DNA of 53,947 bases from Rhodocyclales bacterium (GTDB lineage: Bacteria; Pseudomonadota; Gammaproteobacteria; Burkholderiales; Rhodocyclaceae), in assembly GCA_026399475.1 (NCBI GenBank), contig JAPLQY010000024.1, forward strand, positions 1-53,947, read 5' to 3'. Made by a program: the position numbers and the translations under genes. The notes beneath the pieces were generated by a model. It did no database searches, was not told the DNA's origin, and worked only from the letters and a program-made list of their open reading frames with translations. Positions 11,251-25,042 of this stretch are shown here, piece after piece. Position 1 is the stretch's first letter. Every line of letters begins with the position of its first letter.

Positions 11251-12015
11251 TCAGGCAAATGTGTCATACCCCAAGCGAGCAATCAATAGCGACGCCACGA
11301 TGATGAAAACCCCGCGTACAAAACCGCTGCCATGGCGCAAGGCCAGCCGCGAGCCTAGCACCGCCCCGACGATGTTGAATGCGGCCATCCCAAGCCCTGC
11401 GACCCAGAGCACATGCCCGCTCGGTACAAAATAGGCGAGCGCCGCAGCATTGGTGGCGAAATTTACCACCTTGGCGGCGCTCGACGCATGCAGAAAGTCG
11501 AGTCGAAACCAATGCACGAAGCCGAAGATCATAAAACTGCCCGCGCCAGGCCCGAAAAAGCCATCATAGAAACCCAATACGGCACCCATCAATAAAGCCT
11601 GGGGCCGCTCCTGTCTGAGCGCCAGGCGGGAACCCGACACCCCACCAAAATCCGGCTTTACGACGGTGTATGCCAGGACCAGAACCAGCATGCCGAGCAC
11701 CAACGGACGCACCACTCCTTTCGGCAACCAGGTCACCGCCATGGCACCGACAAAGGAAAACACAAACGCTGCCGCCGCCGCCGGCAATGCGATACCCCAA
11801 GGCAACGAAATGCGTCGTGCATAGCGCAGGGCCGCGTTGCCCGTGCCGAAAATACTGGCCAGCTTGTTGGTGCCAAATACCGTCGCGGACGACTCGGCAG
11901 GCAACGCCACGAGCAAAGCCGGGACCTGAATCAAACCACCGCCGCCAGCGACGGCATCGACGAAACCGGCAAACAAGGCTGCTGCCAGAAGCATGATCAA
12001 GTCGGGTGCGGCCAT
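11251..12015 (-). CDS. TauE/SafE (TSUP) family membrane permease
   Basis: This 254-residue protein has about eight hydrophobic segments and two repeats of the TSUP family. Hallmarks are FAGFVDAVAGGGGLIQVPALL near the N-terminus and GFYDGFFGPGAGSFM at the centre. TSUP proteins export sulfite, sulfoacetate and other organosulfur or C2 anions. Substrate cannot be assigned, although a sulfur compound would suit the sulfur genes elsewhere in the window. It is 10 bases downstream of mnmE and may be read with it. Confidence 0.88.
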   Translation of the reverse strand: MAAPDLIMLLAAALFAGFVDAVAGGGGLIQVPALLVALPAESSATVFGTNKLASIFGTGNAALRYARRISLPWGIALPAAAAAFVFSFVGAMAVTWLPKGVVRPLVLGMLVLVLAYTVVKPDFGGVSGSRLALRQERPQALLMGAVLGFYDGFFGPGAGSFMIFGFVHWFRLDFLHASSAAKVVNFATNAAALAYFVPSGHVLWVAGLGMAAFNIVGAVLGSRLALRHGSGFVRGVFIIVASLLIARLGYDTFA

Positions 12016-12025
12016 GCTACCCCGC

Positions 12026-13372
12026 CTACTTGCCTATGCAAAAGCGGGAAAAAATCTCTCCCAGCAAGTCATCGGCCGAAAACTCGCCAGTAATGCGCGA
12101 CAAAGCCTCTTGCGCAAGACGCAGTTCTTCCGCACAGAGCTCGATCCGATCCAGCCGCCGTGCCGCCAGCGCCGACTTCTCGGCGGCAACGCCCAGCGCC
12201 TCCAGATGCCGCTCGCGAGCCAGCACCACATCTTCGCCATGCCCGCTCCAGCCAGCCACGCGCAGCAGTTCATCATGCAGCAGCTCGAGACCTTCTCCAC
12301 TCTTTGCCGACAGGAGCAGATGCACACGACCGCCGTCATAAAATCGGCCCGCCGGCCGCCCCGCCAGATCGCTCTTGTTTTCCACCACGATGCGCTCCAC
12401 GCCCTGAGGAAGGCGCACTGCTATGGCATGGTCCGCCGGCGTTTCGCCACTGCGCGCATCAAGCAGCTGCAGCACCACATCGGCCCGCTCAATCTCCTGC
12501 CATGCACGCTCGACCCCGATTTTTTCCACCAAGTCATCGGTGTCGCGCAGCCCCGCCGTGTCGATGATGTGCAGCGGTATGCCTTCGACCTGGATCGTTT
12601 CGCGCACCGCGTCCCGGGTTGTGCCCGCGACCTCGGTGACGATGGCGCGCTCCGCTCCGGCCAGACGATTCAACAACGAAGACTTGCCGACATTGGGCAA
12701 GCCTGCCAGCACGACATGGAGCCCTGAGCGCAGCAGACGCCCGGCGTGCGCGCGCTCCAGAAGCGAAGCCAGATCAATGCGAAAAACTGACAAGCGCTGC
12801 GCTGCATCGGTGTCGCGCAGAACGTCGATTTCTTCTTCGGGAAAGTCCAGCGTCGCTTCCACCAGCATACGCAGCTCGGTAAGCCGCGCCACCAGAGCCC
12901 GCACCTCGCGCGAGAACTCCCCCGACAGGGAGCGCATTGCCGAACGCGCAGCCGCCGCCGTACCAGCCTCGATCAAATCGGCTACCGCTTCGGCTTGAAC
13001 CAGATCGAGCTTGTCGTTGAGAAAAGCCCTCTGCGAAAATTCGCCCGGCTCGGCTATGCGCGCACCCAGTTCAAGGCAGCGTGCCAACAACATCTGCAGC
13101 ACCACCGGACCACCATGACCCTGCAGTTCCAGCACATCCTCGCCCGTAAATGAATGCGGCGCCGGAAAATACAGAAGAATCCCCTGATCAATCGGCACCC
13201 GATCAATCGCCAGAAAATTGCTAAGGATGGCGCAACGCGGAATGGGCGATTTGCCTGTCAACGCCTCGGCGAAGGACAACAGCTCAGCACCAGACACTCG
13301 CACTACCCCGATACCGCCACGGCCTGGGGCAGTGGCGATAGCAGCGATAACTTCGGTACGCGGCTGTCCCAC
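12026..13372 (-). CDS. mnmE: tRNA modification GTPase MnmE
   Basis: This 448-residue GTPase works with MnmG on tRNA wobble U34. The N-terminal folate-binding domain begins [22 protein letters not shown]. The G domain has G1 [13 protein letters not shown]3 DTAGLRD and G4 NKSD. The C-terminus ends FCIGK, the invariant catalytic cysteine motif. Length is normal (about 450). Confidence 0.97.
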   Translation of the reverse strand: MGQPRTEVIAAIATAPGRGGIGVVRVSGAELLSFAEALTGKSPIPRCAILSNFLAIDRVPIDQGILLYFPAPHSFTGEDVLELQGHGGPVVLQMLLARCLELGARIAEPGEFSQRAFLNDKLDLVQAEAVADLIEAGTAAAARSAMRSLSGEFSREVRALVARLTELRMLVEATLDFPEEEIDVLRDTDAAQRLSVFRIDLASLLERAHAGRLLRSGLHVVLAGLPNVGKSSLLNRLAGAERAIVTEVAGTTRDAVRETIQVEGIPLHIIDTAGLRDTDDLVEKIGVERAWQEIERADVVLQLLDARSGETPADHAIAVRLPQGVERIVVENKSDLAGRPAGRFYDGGRVHLLLSAKSGEGLELLHDELLRVAGWSGHGEDVVLARERHLEALGVAAEKSALAARRLDRIELCAEELRLAQEALSRITGEFSADDLLGEIFSRFCIGK

Positions 13373-13423
13373 CCGGCTCTCCCTATAGTCGGAGCAATCT
13401 GCCCCGACACACCTCCCAATCCC

Positions 13424-13441
13424 GCAGGACCGGCGTCCTGC
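13424..13441 (-). other. Perfect 7-bp hairpin directly after the yidC stop
   Basis: GCAGGAC (13424-13430) and GTCCTGC (13435-13441) form a stem with a 4-base loop, immediately downstream of the yidC stop. No U-run follows on the minus strand, so a full intrinsic terminator is not supported; partial attenuation before mnmE is possible. Confidence 0.4.
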
Positions 13442-15076
13442 CTATTTCTTTTCCCCTGCCTCGACGAGACGGGTGATCTGCCACTGTTGCGCTATGGATA
13501 GCATGTTATTCACGGTCCAGTAGAGAACCAAACCGGCCGGGAAGAACAGGAACATACCGGTAAACATGATCGGCATGAACAGCATAACCTTGGCCTGTAT
13601 CGGATCGGGTGGCGTCGGATTGAGCTTGGTCTGGATAAACATGGTGGCGCCCATGATCAGCGGCAGCACGTAGAACGGATCCTTCACCGAAAGGTCGGTG
13701 ATCCAGCCCAGCCAAGGCGCGTTGCGCATCTCGACGGTACCCAGCAACACCCAGTAAAGCGCTATGAACACCGGAATCTGCACCAGGACCGGCAAACAGC
13801 CGCCTAAGGGGTTCACCTTCTCCTTCTTGTAGAGCGCCATCATTTCCTGATTCAAGCGCTGCTTGTCGTCACCGTAGGCTTCCTTTAGTTTCACCAACTT
13901 GGGCGTCAGCACCCGCATCTTCGCCATTGACTTGTAGCTTGCAGCGGACAGCGGGAAAAAGGCCAGCTTCAGCAAAAGAGTCAGGCCGATGATGGCCCAG
14001 CCCCAGTTGCCAACGAGCTTGTGAATGGCACCCAGGACCCAAAATAACGGTGCAGCGATGACCGTCAACCAGCCATAGTCGACCACCAGATCAAGCCCCG
14101 GAGCGATTTTCTCCAGCTTGTCCTGCTCCTGCGGGCCGGCATAAAGCGATACCGAACTCTTGCCGTCGGCAGCGACGGGAAGAATAACTCCTGTCGAATA
14201 CAGATCTTCTCCGATCTTGCGCATATAGAACTCACGCGCCGTCCCCGCAGGGGGCAACCATGCCGTTACAAAGTAATGCTGCACCATGGCCAGCCAGCCG
14301 TTGTCCGCTTTCTGTGCAAACTTGGCTTTGGTTTTTAGAATATCCGCGAATTCGACCTTCTGATACTTATCCACCTCGGTAAATACTGCAGGACCGGTAA
14401 AAGTCGTTACTCCCATCATCATGGAGCTGCCTTGTCCCTCGGCCGGCTTGCCGTCGCGCGTGAACTGATAGTAGGCATGAGACCCCGGCGTGGCGCCTTC
14501 ATGACGGACATCAATCTGATAGCTACCTCGATGGAAGACGAAGGTCTTGGCGAGCTTGACACCATTTGCCGCGCTAGCCTCCAGTCGAACCTCCAACTGC
14601 TGCTCGCCGTCCTTGAGCGCTTGATCACCAGACGCAAAATTCCACAACGTCTTGTGGTTCGGCAAACCTTCGCCGATCAATCCGGACTGAGCCTGGTAAA
14701 TGTGCTTTTCGCCATTATCGAAAAGCACAAAATGCTTAGACTTGTCTTCAGTGTCTGGATGGCGTACCAATTCAAGCCGCGTTATATCCCCGCCCTGTGA
14801 AGAAATATCCGCGACATATAGATCAGTCTTGATTTTTACGCTGGCAACACCCGGGACAGCAATGGATGCCGTCGCAGGAACAGCAGCAGACACTCCATTA
14901 CCGCCAGTTACAGGCAAAGTCGGGGCCGGCACAATGCCTGCGGACGCCGCGACCGATGGAACTGCCGTTGCCGCTGGCGCGGCCGATTTAGGCAGACTCT
15001 GCCGCTGCCAAGCGTCCCAAAGCATGATCAGCGAAAAACTGAACACCAAAAGCAGGATCAATCGTCGGTTATCCAT
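13442..15076 (-). CDS. yidC: Membrane protein insertase YidC
   Basis: This 544-residue inner-membrane insertase assists folding of membrane proteins. It has an N-terminal membrane anchor (LILLLVFSFSLIMLWDAW), a large periplasmic beta domain (about residues 70-330) and the conserved C-terminal core with GNWGWAIIGLTLLLKLAFFPL, the cytoplasmic hairpin MAKMRVLTPKLVKLKE and NPLGGCLPVLVQIPVFIALYWVL. The basic C-terminus follows the last membrane segment. It is 40 bases downstream of yidD in the conserved rpmH-rnpA-yidD-yidC order. Confidence 0.97.
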   Translation of the reverse strand: MDNRRLILLLVFSFSLIMLWDAWQRQSLPKSAAPAATAVPSVAASAGIVPAPTLPVTGGNGVSAAVPATASIAVPGVASVKIKTDLYVADISSQGGDITRLELVRHPDTEDKSKHFVLFDNGEKHIYQAQSGLIGEGLPNHKTLWNFASGDQALKDGEQQLEVRLEASAANGVKLAKTFVFHRGSYQIDVRHEGATPGSHAYYQFTRDGKPAEGQGSSMMMGVTTFTGPAVFTEVDKYQKVEFADILKTKAKFAQKADNGWLAMVQHYFVTAWLPPAGTAREFYMRKIGEDLYSTGVILPVAADGKSSVSLYAGPQEQDKLEKIAPGLDLVVDYGWLTVIAAPLFWVLGAIHKLVGNWGWAIIGLTLLLKLAFFPLSAASYKSMAKMRVLTPKLVKLKEAYGDDKQRLNQEMMALYKKEKVNPLGGCLPVLVQIPVFIALYWVLLGTVEMRNAPWLGWITDLSVKDPFYVLPLIMGATMFIQTKLNPTPPDPIQAKVMLFMPIMFTGMFLFFPAGLVLYWTVNNMLSIAQQWQITRLVEAGEKK

Positions 15077-15116
15077 TACTGTCTCGGCAGTGATTCAGGT
15101 CAGAAATACAGAATAA

Positions 15117-15338
15117 TCAGGGAACCGGATCATACCCGCCCGGATGCCAGGGATGACAACGCCCGATTCGCCGAAAAGCCAGCCATAGGCCTCTGAACAA
15201 ACCATGGCGACTTAGCGCTTCCATTGAATACTCCGAGCAACTCGGGTGAAAACGACAGCGACTGCCGAGCATGGGACTGATAGCCAACTGATAGACCCGA
15301 ATCAGTAACAGCAACGGGAAAACGAGCAGAGGTTTCAT
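15117..15338 (-). CDS. yidD: Membrane protein insertion efficiency factor YidD
   Basis: This 73-residue protein starts [25 protein letters not shown] and continues with [14 protein letters not shown] and [13 protein letters not shown], the whole YidD signature. The start is set by the ATGA overlap with the rnpA stop; the longer open frame upstream is the shadow of rnpA. It assists YidC/Sec-dependent membrane insertion. Confidence 0.95.
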   Translation of the reverse strand: MKPLLVFPLLLLIRVYQLAISPMLGSRCRFHPSCSEYSMEALSRHGLFRGLWLAFRRIGRCHPWHPGGYDPVP

Positions 15339-15748
15339 CTCGGCAACGTTGAAAGTTGCCTCAGGAGGCTTTCCATTTCCGTACGCCATACTTTTCGCTG
15401 AATACCGTCCGTGGCACTCACGCCTTTGAGCGACCGAGTCAGGCGCAGGACCAGATCGCACGGTGAAATTTCGGCCGCCATTAAGCGAAAAGCCTCTCGT
15501 CCCTGCCGCTTGATCGCATTGCGCAACGAAGCAGCCCGCGCCATCCGTTTCGGTACCATCAATCCAAGGCGAGCCTTGCTGCCCATGCCCGTATGGCGAT
15601 AATGCAGATCAAAACATTCGCCACGTACGGCACGCCGCGTCGCCATAACGGCTGAAAACTCTTCGGGCCGATGCAGGCGTTGCTCAGAACAAAACGATGC
15701 TATGCGTTCAGACGGCGAGACGATGACGACCCTTGGCACGACGCGCAC
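15335..15748 (-). CDS. rnpA: Ribonuclease P protein component
   Basis: This small basic protein is the protein subunit of RNase P, which matures tRNA 5' ends. Family blocks [41 protein letters not shown] and CDLVLRLTR are present. The motif LRNAIKRQ corresponds to the RNR-type RNA-binding signature. The first ATG (15746-15748) gives 137 residues and overlaps the 3' end of rpmH by 41 bases. The N-terminal 20 residues are not conserved and the true start may be a rarer codon further in. Confidence 0.9.
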   Translation of the reverse strand: MRVVPRVVIVSPSERIASFCSEQRLHRPEEFSAVMATRRAVRGECFDLHYRHTGMGSKARLGLMVPKRMARAASLRNAIKRQGREAFRLMAAEISPCDLVLRLTRSLKGVSATDGIQRKVWRTEMESLLRQLSTLPR

Positions 15749-15842
15749 GTATTACTGCACGACCGCCTCGTGTGCGCATGCGCACTAGGAAGCCGTGGGT
15801 GCGCTTACGGCGCACAACCGAAGGCTGGTAGGTGCGTTTCAT
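15708..15842 (-). CDS. rpmH: 50S ribosomal protein L34
   Basis: This 44-residue protein reads [20 protein letters not shown] and ends GRHRLAV, the canonical L34 of the large ribosomal subunit. It was found by direct translation of the minus strand. The start ATG at 15840-15842 is followed by the classic basic sequence, and the stop is a TGA at 15708-15710. It leads the rpmH-rnpA-yidD-yidC cluster and is divergent from dnaA. Confidence 0.97.
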   Translation of the reverse strand: MKRTYQPSVVRRKRTHGFLVRMRTRGGRAVIRARRAKGRHRLAV

Positions 15843-15874
15843 GGCAATATCCCTTGAATTAAGAAAAACGGGGG

Positions 15875-15903
15875 ATTACAGCGTTTCACGACGGTTTTGT
15901 CAA
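15875..15903 (-). promoter_or_regulatory. sigma70 promoter of rpmH
   Basis: On the minus strand -35 TTGACA (15898-15903) and -10 TGTAAT (15875-15880) are 17 bases apart, about 33 bases ahead of the L34 start. Confidence 0.85.
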
Positions 15904-15922
15904 GGGCGGTGAATGGCTGGGC

Positions 15923-15953
15923 TGTGGATAACTAACAACGAAACCGCTAGAAT
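15923..15953 (+). promoter_or_regulatory. dnaA: Candidate dnaA promoter with a DnaA box over the -35
   Basis: A perfect DnaA box (TTATCCACA on the minus strand, 15923-15931) overlaps a weak -35, TGGATA (15925-15930). After 17 bases comes -10 TAGAAT (15948-15953). This arrangement would let DnaA repress its own transcription, as known in other bacteria. The box is certain; the promoter is inferred. Confidence 0.6.
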
Positions 15954-16039
15954 GCGGCTCCACCCGAATCAAATGGGCGGCAATAAGAATTTGTACTTCC
16001 TCATCCTGCCGTCTTCTGCCTTGAGTCTATCCAATCACA

Positions 16040-17407
16040 ATGAGTGAATTCTGGTCCACCTGTCTGAACCGCTTCGAGCAAGAACTTCCTGCACAGCAGT
16101 TCAACACCTGGATAAAAGGCTTGAGTCTGGAAAGCGATGAAACCAGCTCTACCCACTTTCGTCTTGTTGCCCCTAACCGTTTCGTCATGCAATGGGTACG
16201 CGAGCGCTATCTGACCCAGATTGAAGCTTTTGGACTCGAATTCTTTTCTGCCCCGATCACCATAACTCTCGGCGTAGTCGACGCTATAGCAGATGCGTCC
16301 CCTGTCACGGAAAGCGTCGAGACCGCTCCTTTAGCAGGACTGGTCACTCCGGCAATATGCAGCAAACCCGGGGATCCGGCGTACGAAAAAACACGACTTA
16401 ATGCTGATTTCACCTTTGACACCCTCGTTACAGGTCGGGCCAACGACCTGGCTCGCGCTGCTGCCCAGCAGGTAGCCATGAACCCGGGTGGCTCCTACAA
16501 CCCCCTGTTTATTTATGGGGGAGTTGGTTTGGGCAAGACGCATCTGATCCACGCTATCGGCAACTCGATCTATACCGCAAACCCAACAATGGAAGTACGT
16601 TATGTTCACGCTGAAGACTATTTTTCTGATGTCGTGCGAGCTTTCCAGCAGAATTCACGTGAAGCATTCAAGCGTTACTACCGTTCCCTCGACCTCCTGC
16701 TGATTGACGATATCCAGTTTTTCAATCGAAAGGATCGAACGCAGGAAGAGTTTTTTTACGCCTTCAATGCTCTCATTGAGGCAAAAAAGCAAATTATCAT
16801 CACCAGCGATACCTATCCCAAGGATGTTCAAGGACTCGAAGAACGCCTGGTTTCACGTTTCGACTGGGGGCTTACAGTCGCTATCGAACCTCCAGAACTT
16901 GAAATGCGCATCGCTATCCTCAAGAAGAAAGCTGAAGCGGAGCACATCAGCATTTCAGACGAAGTCTCCTTCCTTATTGCGAAAAACCTTCGCTCCAATG
17001 TAAGGGAACTTGAAGGTGCACTCAATCGCGTAGTGGCCTACGCCCGTTTTCACGGTCGGGAAATCAATCTGGATGTTGCCAAAGAAGCTTTGCGGGACAT
17101 AATTGGCGCCACAAACCGACAGATATCACTTGAACTGGTGCAAAAAACCGTGTCTGACTTCTATAAAATCAAAGTTGCCGACATGTACTCCCAAAAACGC
17201 ACCCGTGCTATTGCCAGGCCTCGCCAAGTAGCGATGTGGCTCACACGTGAACTCACATCACACAGCCTTCCTGAAATAGGTGAAGCCTTTGGTGGGCGTG
17301 ATCACACCACTGTAATGCATGCTTGCCGCACTATTATCGACTTGCGCGGCAAGGACACGCAGCTCAATAACGACCTGCATATCTTGATGCAAACAATTAA
17401 AGGTTAG
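16040..17407 (+). CDS. dnaA: Chromosomal replication initiator protein DnaA
   Basis: This 455-residue AAA+ ATPase opens the origin. Domain I covers residues 1-80 (FWSTCLNRFEQELPAQQFNTWI), followed by a variable linker. Walker A GGVGLGKTH is at residues 160-168 and Walker B LLLIDDIQFF follows. The domain IV DNA-binding signature GGRDHTTVMHACRTI lies near residues 418-432. It is divergent from rpmH and followed by DnaA boxes and dnaN. Base composition is visibly richer in A/T than the genes to the right of 28 kb. Confidence 0.98.
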   Translation: MSEFWSTCLNRFEQELPAQQFNTWIKGLSLESDETSSTHFRLVAPNRFVMQWVRERYLTQIEAFGLEFFSAPITITLGVVDAIADASPVTESVETAPLAGLVTPAICSKPGDPAYEKTRLNADFTFDTLVTGRANDLARAAAQQVAMNPGGSYNPLFIYGGVGLGKTHLIHAIGNSIYTANPTMEVRYVHAEDYFSDVVRAFQQNSREAFKRYYRSLDLLLIDDIQFFNRKDRTQEEFFYAFNALIEAKKQIIITSDTYPKDVQGLEERLVSRFDWGLTVAIEPPELEMRIAILKKKAEAEHISISDEVSFLIAKNLRSNVRELEGALNRVVAYARFHGREINLDVAKEALRDIIGATNRQISLELVQKTVSDFYKIKVADMYSQKRTRAIARPRQVAMWLTRELTSHSLPEIGEAFGGRDHTTVMHACRTIIDLRGKDTQLNNDLHILMQTIKG

Positions 17408-17615
17408 CTTGTGAGCAAGTACGCAGAACAAACTATTGAAAATTGTGGATAAGGCCTGCTGACAGGACATCAACCAAAAATCATCCACAATCATCCACAA
17501 GAGAACGGAAAGCTTTTCAACCACCTTATCCACGTTATAATTTACTGTATTTACAAGAAAATACCCGTTTATCCACAACAAAGAGCCTCCCTTATTAATC
17601 ATAAGAGATCTATAT
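17408..17615. other. oriC-like region between dnaA and dnaN
   Basis: This 208-bp AT-rich gap holds five DnaA boxes or near-boxes: TGTGGATAA at 17444-17452, TCATCCACA at 17481-17489 and 17491-17499 (10 bp apart), TTATCCACG at 17526-17534 and TTATCCACA at 17569-17577. Between the last two lies an AT-rich tract (17535-17562) that could unwind. Its place between dnaA and dnaN near parS, parA and parB fits the chromosomal origin. A possible dnaN -10 TATAAT is at 17536-17541. Confidence 0.8.
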
Positions 17616-21204
<3,589 letters not shown>

Positions 21205-21239
21205 AGGTCAGAAGGCAGACAACGCTTTCCGACTGGACA

Positions 21240-22241
21240 TCATGCTGCTCGTGCCGCTGCAGCGATGTCGAGCGAACGCAGCCGCAGGGTTGCATCGAAG
21301 ATGTCACAAACCAGCATCAATTCGTCGGCGGCTGTAGCCTGAACCAGCGCAGCAAGCCCTTCGCGTACGGTCTGCGGTCCGCCGATCACTGCGGCGGAGA
21401 GAAAGTCGTCGATGGCGGCCTTCTCCTGCGGATGCAGGAGCGACATGAAGTTCGCTACCGGTGGCTGCAGACGGCCGCGGTCGCCATGCAAGATGCCGAG
21501 GACGCGCTGATAGGTGCTGCTGGCGAGGAATTCGGCTTCCTCGTCTGTCGGAGCAGCGATCAGCGGCACGCCGATCATCACGTAGGGTTTGGCGAGCACC
21601 GCTGACGGACGAAACAGGTTGCGGTACTGGTCAATGGCCTGGAGCAGCAAGCGCGGCGCAAAGTGCGAAGCAAAGGCGTACGGCAGACCGCGCTCAGCAG
21701 CCAGGCGTGCCGAGAACAGGCTCGACCCCAGCAACCAGATTGGTACCTCGGTTCCCGCGCCAGGCATCGCGATCACGCGCTGGCCCGGCTGTGGCGGTGC
21801 CAGCAGTCGCTGCAGATCGGCGACGTCACGCGGAAAGTCGTCTTCGGTTTCCGTTCGGTCGCGGCGCAGCGCGCGCATGGTTATTGGGTCAGTGCCTGGA
21901 GCTCGGCCCAGGCCCAGGTCGATACGGTTCGGATACAGTTCGGCCAGCGTACCGAAGGCCTCCGCAACCACCAGTGGTGCATGGTTGGGTAGCATGACCC
22001 CGCCCGAGCCGACGCGGATGCGGTTTGTGCCTCCCGCGATGTATCCCACCAGCACCGCAGTGGCTGAACTCGCTATCCCCTGCATGTTGTGGTGTTCAGC
22101 CAGCCAGTATCGGCTAAAACCCAGCGATTCCGCGTGGCGTGCTGTTCGCAGTGCTATCGCGAGCGCCTCTGCCACGGATCCGCCTTCGCGCACGGCTATC
22201 AGGTCGAGCATGGACAAAGCGGTGTGGTTAAGTATTTTCAT
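21240..22241 (-). CDS. Luciferase-like flavin-dependent monooxygenase (LLM class)
   Basis: This 333-residue TIM-barrel protein belongs to the bacterial luciferase-like family that uses reduced FMN. Family segments are [47 protein letters not shown] and [13 protein letters not shown], resembling the E. coli YhbW type. I placed the start at [12 protein letters not shown] because it matches the usual N-terminus; an upstream ATG adds 16 unrelated residues. The substrate is unknown. It converges with gyrB and is divergent from kefF. Confidence 0.85.
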   Translation of the reverse strand: MKILNHTALSMLDLIAVREGGSVAEALAIALRTARHAESLGFSRYWLAEHHNMQGIASSATAVLVGYIAGGTNRIRVGSGGVMLPNHAPLVVAEAFGTLAELYPNRIDLGLGRAPGTDPITMRALRRDRTETEDDFPRDVADLQRLLAPPQPGQRVIAMPGAGTEVPIWLLGSSLFSARLAAERGLPYAFASHFAPRLLLQAIDQYRNLFRPSAVLAKPYVMIGVPLIAAPTDEEAEFLASSTYQRVLGILHGDRGRLQPPVANFMSLLHPQEKAAIDDFLSAAVIGGPQTVREGLAALVQATAADELMLVCDIFDATLRLRSLDIAAAARAA

Positions 22242-22425
22242 GGGATCAATTATCCGTCGGCATCGTCCGTCGTGCGGAGATTTCAACAAGCCTGTCCGAT
22301 AGAGGCTCCCACGTAATTCTCAGCGGTGTGGCTCATGGTTCGCGCCGAGAGTCCCCGCAATTTCCCGACTGAGGTAGTCTTGGCAGGCTTTCGTTCGAAT
22401 ATTTCGGAGCGCCGATCCTCCTGTC

Positions 22426-22992
22426 ATGATCTACATCGTATTCGCCCATCCCTATCCCTCGCAGTCACGAGCCAACCGAACGCTCCTGGACGCCGTGCGC
22501 AGTCTTCCGGGGGTGGAAGTGTGCTCGCTTTACGACCGCTATCCTGATTTTGACATCGACGTTACCAGCGAGCAGGCCGCCCTGGGCCGTGCGCGGCTGA
22601 TCGTCTGGATGCACCCGATTTTCTGGTACAGCGTTCCCGGTCTGCTAAAACACTGGTTCGACAAGGTGCTGACCTACGGCTGGGCATTTGGTGATGGCGG
22701 CAGCGCGCTGCATGGCAAGGATTGCCTTTGGGTAGCGACTACCGGTGGCAGTGTCGAAACCTACTCGGCCACTGGCATTCATCAACGATCATTTGCCGAC
22801 TTCACGCGACCCGTCGAAGAGACCGCGGTCTTCTGCGGCATGAACTGGCAATCCCCCTGTATCCTTCACGGTGCCAACGAGATCGACAAGCCAGCGCTGG
22901 CCGCACATGCGCTTCAACTGCGGCGACGGCTCGAGGTGTGGCTCGCCATCCATGGCGAGGGTGCAAGCGAGAAGGCAGGCCATGCGCCATGA
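22426..22992 (+). CDS. kefF: KefF-like NAD(P)H oxidoreductase, ancillary protein of a Kef antiporter
   Basis: This 188-residue flavodoxin-fold quinone reductase homologue is cytoplasmic. [24 protein letters not shown] at the start is the flavin-binding region, followed by [29 protein letters not shown], a family hallmark. Its stop overlaps the start of the Kef antiporter gene, so it is the activating subunit by analogy with E. coli KefF-KefC. Confidence 0.88.
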   Translation: MIYIVFAHPYPSQSRANRTLLDAVRSLPGVEVCSLYDRYPDFDIDVTSEQAALGRARLIVWMHPIFWYSVPGLLKHWFDKVLTYGWAFGDGGSALHGKDCLWVATTGGSVETYSATGIHQRSFADFTRPVEETAVFCGMNWQSPCILHGANEIDKPALAAHALQLRRRLEVWLAIHGEGASEKAGHAP

Positions 22993-24776
22993 TGCGTGAT
23001 GCGTTGATTTATCTTGCCGCTGCGGTGCTATGCGTACCGCTGGCCAAGCGGCTTGGTCTTGGCTCGGTGCTTGGCTATCTGATCGCCGGTACGCTGATCG
23101 GGCCCTGGGGTCTGGCTTTTGTCAGCGATGTCGAATCAATCATGCACTTTTCGGAGTTCGGCGTCGTTCTGATGCTGTTCCTGATCGGACTCGAACTCGA
23201 CTCGAAACGGTTGTGGTCGATGCGCCGCGAGGTTTTCGGCAATGGCAGTTTGCAGATGCTTGCCTGCGCTGCGCTGCTGGCCGCAGGCGGCGCTGCCATT
23301 GGCTTCGGATGGAAACTGGCGATCATCTCCGGTCTCGCCTTGTCGTTGTCGTCGACAGCCATCGCCGTGCAGATCATGGGCGAGCGTAATTTGTTACCAG
23401 CGCCGACAGGGCGCAGTGCCTTTGCCATCCTGCTGTTTCAGGATATCGCGGCGATTCCTCTGCTGGCCGCCATCCCGCTGCTTGCCACCCATGCGGCGGC
23501 GACCACCACGCCAGGGTTGGATGCGCTGAAGGCGATAGCGGCCATCGTCGGCGTCATCGTGATTGGCCGCTATCTGACGCGGCCCGCACTGCGGCTTATT
23601 GCCTCTGCGGACACCCGCGAGGTATTCACTGCCTTCGCCCTGCTGCTGGTGCTGGGCATTTCCCAGCTCATGTCTCTGGTTGGCCTGTCGATGGCGCTGG
23701 GCGCTTTCCTGGCTGGCGTGCTGCTGGCGAGCTCGGAATACCGCCACGCTCTGGAAACCGATATCGAGCCTTTCAAGGGCCTGTTGCTCGGGCTGTTTTT
23801 CATTTCGGTGGGCATGGCCATCGACTTCGGTCTGCTCCTGGCCCGACCCGCGACCGTCGTCCTGCTGCTGGTCGGTTTTCTGGCGATCAAGACGGCGACA
23901 CTGTGGGCACTGGCCCGGGTGATTGGCATCACGCCGCGGCAGTGCGGGCTGTTCGCGCTGCTGCTCTCGCAAGGGGGCGAATTCGCCTTCGTGGTTTTTG
24001 CCGCCGCTCAGAATGCAAGCCTGCTCGACCGCGAAACCGGCGGTCTGCTGACCATTGCCGTTGCGCTGTCCATGGCCTGCACACCGCTGCTGCTGGTGTT
24101 CTACGATCGGCTGGTCGATGGATTCGCGGCCAGGCAAAAGGACGAAGCCGATACCATAGACGAAGACGCAGGCGGTGCCGTGCTGATTGCCGGCTTCGGG
24201 CGCTTCGGGCAGATTGTCGGTCGGCTGTTGTTCGCCAACGGCATTCGAGCGGTGGTTCTTGACCACGATCCCGACCAGATAGAGATGCTGCGCAAGTTCG
24301 GCTACAAGGTCTTCTATGGTGACGCGACGCGGCTGGATTTGCTGACGGCTGCCGATGCCGGCAAGGCAAGGTTGCTGGTGAACGCAATCGATGACGTAGA
24401 CGACAGCCTTGCAGTGGTAGACCTCGTGCGCGCCAATTTTCCCCGGCTGCAAATCGTTGCGCGTGCCCGTAACGTCCGCCACTATGTCGAGTTGCGCGCA
24501 CGCCAGGTCGAAGTGATCGAGCGTGAAACCTTCGAAGCCGCGCTTAAGACGGGTCGTCATGTGCTTGAAGCGCTGGGAGTCGATCCCTACCGGGCGCGAG
24601 AAATGGCCGACGCCTTCCGTCATCACAATGTCGCCACCATGGAATCCCTGATTCCGCATTTTCACGACGAGAACCGGATGCTCACGGTAGCCAAAGCGGG
24701 CCGCGAAGAACTGGAAGAGCTTTTCAGTCGCGACCGTGAGAAGTTCGAGGAAAAAGGCGAGGACGGCTGGAATTAG
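22989..24776 (+). CDS. kefC: Glutathione-gated type K+/H+ antiporter (KefB/KefC family)
   Basis: This 595-residue protein has an N-terminal cation/proton exchanger domain with about 12 membrane segments (residues 1-375). Hallmarks are [32 protein letters not shown] and [15 protein letters not shown] cytoplasmic KTN/RCK domain (about 393-510) starts [17 protein letters not shown], a Rossmann nucleotide-binding motif. In E. coli such systems are held shut by glutathione and opened by glutathione adducts, protecting against electrophiles. The start at 22989 is fixed by overlap with the kefF stop; an open frame upstream is a kefF shadow. Confidence 0.9.
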   Translation: MMRDALIYLAAAVLCVPLAKRLGLGSVLGYLIAGTLIGPWGLAFVSDVESIMHFSEFGVVLMLFLIGLELDSKRLWSMRREVFGNGSLQMLACAALLAAGGAAIGFGWKLAIISGLALSLSSTAIAVQIMGERNLLPAPTGRSAFAILLFQDIAAIPLLAAIPLLATHAAATTTPGLDALKAIAAIVGVIVIGRYLTRPALRLIASADTREVFTAFALLLVLGISQLMSLVGLSMALGAFLAGVLLASSEYRHALETDIEPFKGLLLGLFFISVGMAIDFGLLLARPATVVLLLVGFLAIKTATLWALARVIGITPRQCGLFALLLSQGGEFAFVVFAAAQNASLLDRETGGLLTIAVALSMACTPLLLVFYDRLVDGFAARQKDEADTIDEDAGGAVLIAGFGRFGQIVGRLLFANGIRAVVLDHDPDQIEMLRKFGYKVFYGDATRLDLLTAADAGKARLLVNAIDDVDDSLAVVDLVRANFPRLQIVARARNVRHYVELRARQVEVIERETFEAALKTGRHVLEALGVDPYRAREMADAFRHHNVATMESLIPHFHDENRMLTVAKAGREELEELFSRDREKFEEKGEDGWN

Positions 24777-24892
24777 CGAGTCCGCAAGACTCGCTGGCTT
24801 GGGGCCGTTCTTAGAGGGCCACACCTAATCACGGGCGACCATGAGTCTTAGAATGCGCTTGTCTCCTCCTCCGATCCACAAGGATTGGATTC

Positions 24893-24922
24893 AACCCGGT
24901 ACTGCGGTATCGGGTTTTTTTT
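24893..24922 (+). terminator. Rho-independent terminator downstream of kefC
   Basis: AACCCGGTAC pairs with GTATCGGGTT (one wobble) around a short TGCG loop and runs into eight T residues. It lies about 117 bases after the kefC stop. Confidence 0.75.
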
Positions 24923-25042
24923 GATCCCGAATTCTCAGGTAGCCGTGGTTTGTCCGGATGCGCTTCGGAACCAAAGCGGTTGAAAAAACTCCGCTGCAAG
25001 CCCTGTTTAGAGCGGTTATTAGTTGAGCGTCGACAATCAGGT

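Noticed and set aside
23394..24824. A 476-codon minus-strand frame opposite kefC
   Set aside because: It has Gln/Arg-rich low-complexity translation and covers a gene with clear antiporter and RCK motifs.
24777..24892. A possible tRNA or small RNA before the terminator at 24893
   Set aside because: No cloverleaf, anticodon arm or T-loop consensus could be found; an unknown small RNA remains possible but unsupported.
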